A stretch of DNA of 64,000 nucleotides from Antitrichia curtipendula (Eukaryota; Streptophyta; Bryopsida; Hypnales; Leucodontaceae). This document shows positions 60,075 to 64,000 of the stretch, piece by piece (position 1 is the stretch's first letter; each line of letters opens with the position of its first letter). The stretch spans positions 40,427,912 through 40,491,911 of the forward strand of contig OX579636.1 in assembly GCA_951230915.1 (NCBI GenBank). The letters run 5' to 3'. The position numbers and the translations under genes were made by a program. The notes beneath the pieces were generated by a model that made no database searches, was not told where the DNA came from, and saw nothing but the letters and a program-made list of their open reading frames with translations.

Positions 60075-60455
60075 TAAGAGCATGCCCACCCGTCTTGTAA
60101 AACAGATGACTTGTTGCCACCGGCTTGCAAAATTGCCCCACCCATCTTGCATAATGGATGAACTTGTTAAGAGGCCAAGCCAAAAGTCGCGGGTGGCTTG
60201 CAAAACCGGGCTCTTTTGCAAGCCAAGGGGCGGCTTGCAAACCGGCTTGCAAACCTCATGAGACAAGCACTTTTTACACTTTTTACACTTTCCACCAAAC
60301 AAGGACTTGATCCATAAATGTGGATGTAGCCGATTGGGTGGCAATGGCCTCTTAAGAGGCTATGGGTGGGGCGACCCATCATCCCTGGCTTGCAAATTGG
60401 ATTGACTGGCTTGCAAATTGGCTAGCATTTTACAAGATGCGTGGGGATGCTCTAA
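60075..60455. mobile_element. Tourist-like MITE with TAA duplication and TTGCAA-rich body
   Basis: The ends GAGCATGCCCACCCGTCTTG and the complement GAGCATCCCCACGCATCTTG form inverted repeats of about 27 bases. TAA flanks both sides (60075-60077 and 60453-60455), which fits PIF/Harbinger. The body holds at least six copies of a GGCTTGCAAA word on one strand plus its complement at about 60214, an unusual internal minisatellite. ORFs up to 114 codons on the minus strand come from this repetition. Confidence 0.8.
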
Positions 60456-60782
60456 GGTAGAGGGCTCGAAAACAGTTCAGGCATTAAAACCACCCACCTC
60501 TGAAAATGTGCACTATTTGTACATGTTGTTTTTCCAACTTTACAGGAATGTACAAACAACATACATTTGAAGAGGTGGACGATTTTAGAGCCCTCTGTCA
60601 TATTGACTTCAAAAATTCATAACTAATTCCACAAAACTCTGAAAAATATGAAACCACTTGGGTTAGATGCTAATTCCTCTTGTCTTTCAAGGAAAATTTA
60701 CTGAAAAATATCTCAAGAAGTTTTACCTCCTCAAAATTCAGTTTCAGCTCTTACATGGGTGCTTTATGGACCTTCTACCTTA
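60453..60782. mobile_element. TAAGGTAG-family MITE-like element
   Basis: Starts in the TAA that ends the previous element. Left end TAAGGTAGAGGGCTCGAAAA, right end GACCTTCTACCTTA. Internal TGTACA palindrome at about 60515-60565; close to 7366-7695 and 62946-63267. 330 bp. Confidence 0.8.
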
Positions 60783-60865
60783 GGTAATCAATCAAAGAAA
60801 GAATTATCCCAGTGTGCCATTGTTGACTTCCAGTTCTGGACTTGAAATCTTTGATAAATCTGTGT

Positions 60866-60890
60866 TTAGGGTTTTAGGGTTTAGGACTTA
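60866..60890. repeat. Short plant-telomere-like run (TTTAGGG)
   Basis: Three TTTAGGG-type words in a row (tttagggttttagggtttag). Too short to be a telomere; either an interstitial remnant or a telo-box-like regulatory word. Confidence 0.6.
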
Positions 60891-61487
60891 GAACAATCTC
60901 TTACAATGAAATTTTTGTATTGATTTGTTTTTCTTTGGCGCTCTGATTGGTGATCATGTAGAGCAAATGATGGGCGATCAACTTGAAACTAAGCTTAGAT
61001 TGTCCTCACCACGGTATCATAACTTAGATCAAGCAATGTCCTTCTAACTTATCTTTACGTGCATTAACCCTTGAAAGGCCCTTGGGGTCCCTCTATACAA
61101 CCCATATTTAGCCACATGACCGTCTTCAATTGTGTGTTTTGCTATATGAATTGTGATACATTGTTATTTATACAATACCGTGATCATTAATTTGCTTTGT
61201 ACTCAGCAATATTTGATGAATCTTTTTATGGTCAAATATTACCATATTCATAATATACTATACGGCTGCAAAGGGATTTCCAACCCTTCTAGGGTGAAGC
61301 TTAATTCATGGCTCCCATACCAAAGTCTGATGACGCATTCTTTTTCGTATCCAGGTGCTCTGCAATTTGCATTCATTCATGTATTATCACAAAATGGAAA
61401 CCTCCGTCATGAGTAGCTCAAAAAGATAAATTGTTATAATAAATTTTGTACTTGTTTCATGAATAGTATGGAGGTTCCAACTTACAG
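60891..61487. other. Intergenic sequence with one TTAA-element left end
   Basis: TTAACCCTTGAAAGGCCC at 61064 looks like a left end of the TTAA family, but no matching right end was found. An 87-codon ORF at 61153-61416 has no domain. Confidence 0.4.
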
Positions 61488-61903
61488 TAAGGTAGTGTGC
61501 TCTAAAAGCGCCCATCTTCTTCAAACCGCCCCTATTTTTAGGTGAAGAATGGAGATGGGGTGATCCTTAAATGAACCAATTTAACAATTGAATGCATAAA
61601 GAAAAAATTGTTTTTCTGTTGCAAGAGCCAATCATTGTCTTTGATTTCTGCACATCTTTTTACAAGTTGCAAGTGGACAAATTGTGGAAGATCTATGTTC
61701 GCAAATAGGTGTGCCTATGCCCCGAATCTTTGAAAATTCATAAGTATTTAAAAAATGCTTGGAAAAATACAAAACCACTTGTGTTAGGTTCCACATCTAT
61801 TTTTCTTTCTCTGAAAAATTATCTAAAAATATTTTTGTACACAAAAGCCTGTGAAAAAGGCAGACCAGCCCTTAAATGGTCGCTTTAAGAGCATATTACC
61901 TTA
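61488..61903. mobile_element. TAAGGTAG-family MITE-like element
   Basis: Left end TAAGGTAGTGTGCTCTAAAA, right end the complement of TAAGGTAATATGCTCTTAAA. 416 bp; in reverse orientation it resembles the long copy at 56189-56601. Confidence 0.8.
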
Positions 61904-62221
61904 TTTGTAGAAATAACTTACTGAAACTCATGTCACCAGGTTCCTGAATCCTGAGCACTGTGAGCTGCAAGTGTTCAGACTTCAGCCTTGGGAAGCTGTC
62001 CATTTATGTGACAAAAAAGTTCATTCTTGAGACAAAAACAACAAATCTCAAGAATGGGACAGCATGTTAAATTAACTTAAATTTGTTCAGTTTCACATGG
62101 TTTCACATGGTTTCCACTTGAAAAGGTCTTCTGGGCCGCTGTACAATTTCCTTTTGCTATGGAAATTGTCCATGTGTTTTTAAAAAAAAAAAAAAAAGGG
62201 GTTTCTGAGAATGACCTGACT

Positions 62222-62527
62222 TAAGGTAGTATGCTCTTAAAGCGACCATTTAAGAGCAGATCGCCTTTTCAGGGAAGTTAAACTTATTGAAACAATTTTC
62301 AGTAAATTTATGTAAGAAGAAAAATGGAATTGGCATCTAACCCAAGTTGTTTCATATTTTTCAGACCTTTGTAGCATTAGTTATGAATTTTTGAAGTTCA
62401 AACACAGTGGTTTCTAAAAGCGACCATCTTCTGAAATGTACACGTTTTGTACATTGAAGAAAGCAAAATGTACCTCTGTGTCATGATCGCTTTAAGGACA
62501 TGGTCACTTTTAGAGCATACTACCTTA
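62222..62527. mobile_element. TAAGGTAG-family MITE-like element, best-preserved ends
   Basis: The terminal inverted repeats TAAGGTAGTATGCTCT / AGAGCATACTACCTTA are perfect over 16 bases. Internal TGTACATT palindrome at about 62435-62475. 306 bp. Confidence 0.85.
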
Positions 62528-62604
62528 GTGCACTTTGTTTGTACATGCACACTGTGCATTCTCACACTGTGTGATGAGATCTAAGGTTCTGCAGTATTAC
62601 TGCA

Positions 62605-62672
62605 GGGGTATGGCCTAGGGTTTAGTGTTTTCTAAGGGTTTTCTAAGGGTTTTCTTAGGGTTTTAGGGTAGG
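62605..62672. repeat. Degenerate telomere-like tandem (TAAGGGTTTTC / TTAGGGTTT)
   Basis: Several consecutive words of the form AGGGTTT(T), including two copies of tttctaagggt, in about 70 bases. Degenerate interstitial telomere-like repeat. Confidence 0.5.
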
Positions 62673-62945
62673 GAAATTGAGGGTAAAATATCTCACTTTG
62701 GAAGGCTCTTGTTACGTTTCTAGAAATTAGACTGTTTTGGGAACTTTTAGACATCATCCTAAAGGGGACCTTCAACTCTTGAACATTTTATGATTTCTAA
62801 AAGTTTCTGTAATGACCTACTTGTACAATTTCTTCAAATCGATCATGACTTTGAAATTCGTAGAACCTATAAAAATCCTCCCAAAAAATATAATTAAAAT
62901 TGGAATTTTTTATGATACTCATTTGTAAGAATAAGGTCTAAGGTC

Positions 62946-63267
62946 TAAGATAGGGGTCCATAAAGGGCTTGGGTTTTGAGATGACCTGCTTCCTCAAATG
63001 TACATTGTTTTTACATGTTACTTTTTTTAATTGTACTAGCAATGTAAAAAATTTAGGTGGTGGGCGATTTTAGTGACCACTGCATTTCAACTTTAGAAAT
63101 CCATAACTAGTGTCACAAAGCTTCAAAAAATATGAAACAAATTGCATTAAATGCCAATTTCATTTGTCTTGCAAGGAAATATTACTGAAAAATGTTTCTA
63201 AGAAATTCCACCTCCCCAAATTCAGTTTCGGCTCTTAAATGGGTTGCTTCGTGGACCTCCTACCTTA
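62946..63267. mobile_element. TAAGGTAG-family MITE-like element
   Basis: Left end TAAGATAGGGGTCCATAAAG, right end GTGGACCTCCTACCTTA. The core 'tatgaaacaaattgcattaa' and the internal near-palindrome around 63000-63050 fit the family. The left end has diverged more than the right. Confidence 0.7.
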
Positions 63268-63569
63268 CTTGCACTTTTGACTCAATCTACACACATTGAC
63301 TTAAATGAATTAAAAAAATTTGGTTCTACCTTCCCTCCCTCTCTTGTTGAATTTGTACTCAAAGTGACCAACAAGACCATTTGACAAAATCCATTTCACG
63401 TGTGTACTTTCTCCCTAAGTCCACTAGTATAAAGATTGTGTCTATTTTGTAGCTGAGTACAGTTTTCAAAGAGTCTTGGGGAGTACAATCCTAGAAAAAA
63501 AGTTAAAAAAATCATCCATTTGATACCAATTTCTGGATGAACGTGAATTGGCCAACGAATTCCAACATT

Positions 63570-64000
63570 TTCTGTCCAGAAGAGTCTCCAGCCGCGTTTC
63601 CAATGCCGCGTCTCGGCTCTCTCGCCATCACACGCGCAATCCACTTCCCCACCACTCTGTGAATTTTCCCAAAACCCACCCCGACAGATTCCAAATCGCG
63701 TCATGAATTTGTGCTTTTTCACGGATATGATGGAGCTTCAAAACAGTCGCACCTACAGTTGTCTACACTGTTACGACATCTCGCCATGCTTTACGACGCT
63801 ACCCAGTAGGCCATAGCCTGAACTCGATCGGGAAGCACAGTCGCAGTCGGTAGCGTCTCTAATTCAAGTGCAGACACACGCGTCTATGACGGACAACACC
63901 GTTCGCGACTTAGAAGAACTCCAAACGTGTGACTTGCGAAGAAGAAGGTGGGTACCGATCTGTCGGTCTTGCGGCTGGAATTCAGGGTGTGCATTGAGGT
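63570..64000 (+). promoter_or_regulatory. GC- and CpG-rich region, possible 5' end of a gene running off the window
   Basis: The abrupt CpG-rich composition resembles that upstream of the two intact genes. An ATG at 63886 opens a short frame (MTDNTVRDLEELQTC) that reaches a good donor, AG|GTGGGTAC, at 63948, which could be a first coding exon of 62 nt. The product is unknown, and the opposite strand also carries a 108-codon ORF at 63396-63722, so even the direction is uncertain. Confidence 0.25.

Noticed and set aside
59999..60382. Minus-strand ORFs of 66-114 codons rich in repeated words
   Set aside because: They translate the GGCTTGCAAA repeats of a MITE; no independent evidence of coding.
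60866..62672. Telomere-like TTTAGGG runs as evidence of a chromosome end
   Set aside because: Only a few degenerate units in two places, flanked by ordinary intergenic sequence; at most interstitial remnants.

Overview
This is a gene-poor, transposon-rich window of a land-plant nuclear genome. GT-AG introns split one gene into six exons, one gene encodes a plant-type DRIP RING/RAWUL ubiquitin ligase, and a plant-type LINE with DUF4283-like and zf-RVT-like domains is present. Small inverted-repeat elements are everywhere. GC-rich coding islands sit in very AT-rich intergenic DNA and there is one 200-N assembly gap. The mixture suggests a non-seed or otherwise large-genome land plant (lycophyte, fern or bryophyte type), but the species cannot be read from the sequence alone.

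Layout. 1-0.75 kb: 3' part of a decayed SWIM zinc-finger reading frame. 0.75-25.3 kb: AT-rich DNA with no convincing gene, built from inverted-repeat elements: a 548-bp fold-back (6473-7020), copies of a TAAGGTAG...CTACCTTA family, and copies of a second family flanked by TTAA. 25.3-28.4 kb: GC-rich promoter/5' UTR and an uninterrupted 531-codon DRIP-like E3 ligase gene (+ strand). 28.4-34.9 kb: intergenic DNA with further elements. 34.9-35.8 kb: a broken cysteine-synthase-like fragment with a perfect 57-bp inverted-repeat element inside it. 36.5-42.9 kb (- strand): a six-exon gene for a 316-aa GNAT-type acetyltransferase, which I assembled from splice sites; its introns hold at least five small elements. 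43.5-48.1 kb: intergenic, with a hAT-like MITE. 48.19-55.46 kb: a full-length LINE with 16-bp target-site duplications, ORF1 and ORF2 overlapping by ATGA, now disabled by stops and frameshifts. 55.5-63.3 kb: intergenic DNA dense in TAAGGTAG elements, including one split by a TTAA element. 63.5-64 kb: GC-rich DNA that may be the 5' end of another gene.

Only the DRIP-like gene and the GNAT gene look intact. They point in different directions and show no functional link. Most structure in the window comes from non-autonomous DNA transposons; no intact DNA transposase was seen. The most notable observation is the nested insertion at 59394-59931, which shows from a reconstructable empty site that the second MITE family duplicates TTAA on insertion, a piggyBac-type signature that is not usual for plant MITEs.
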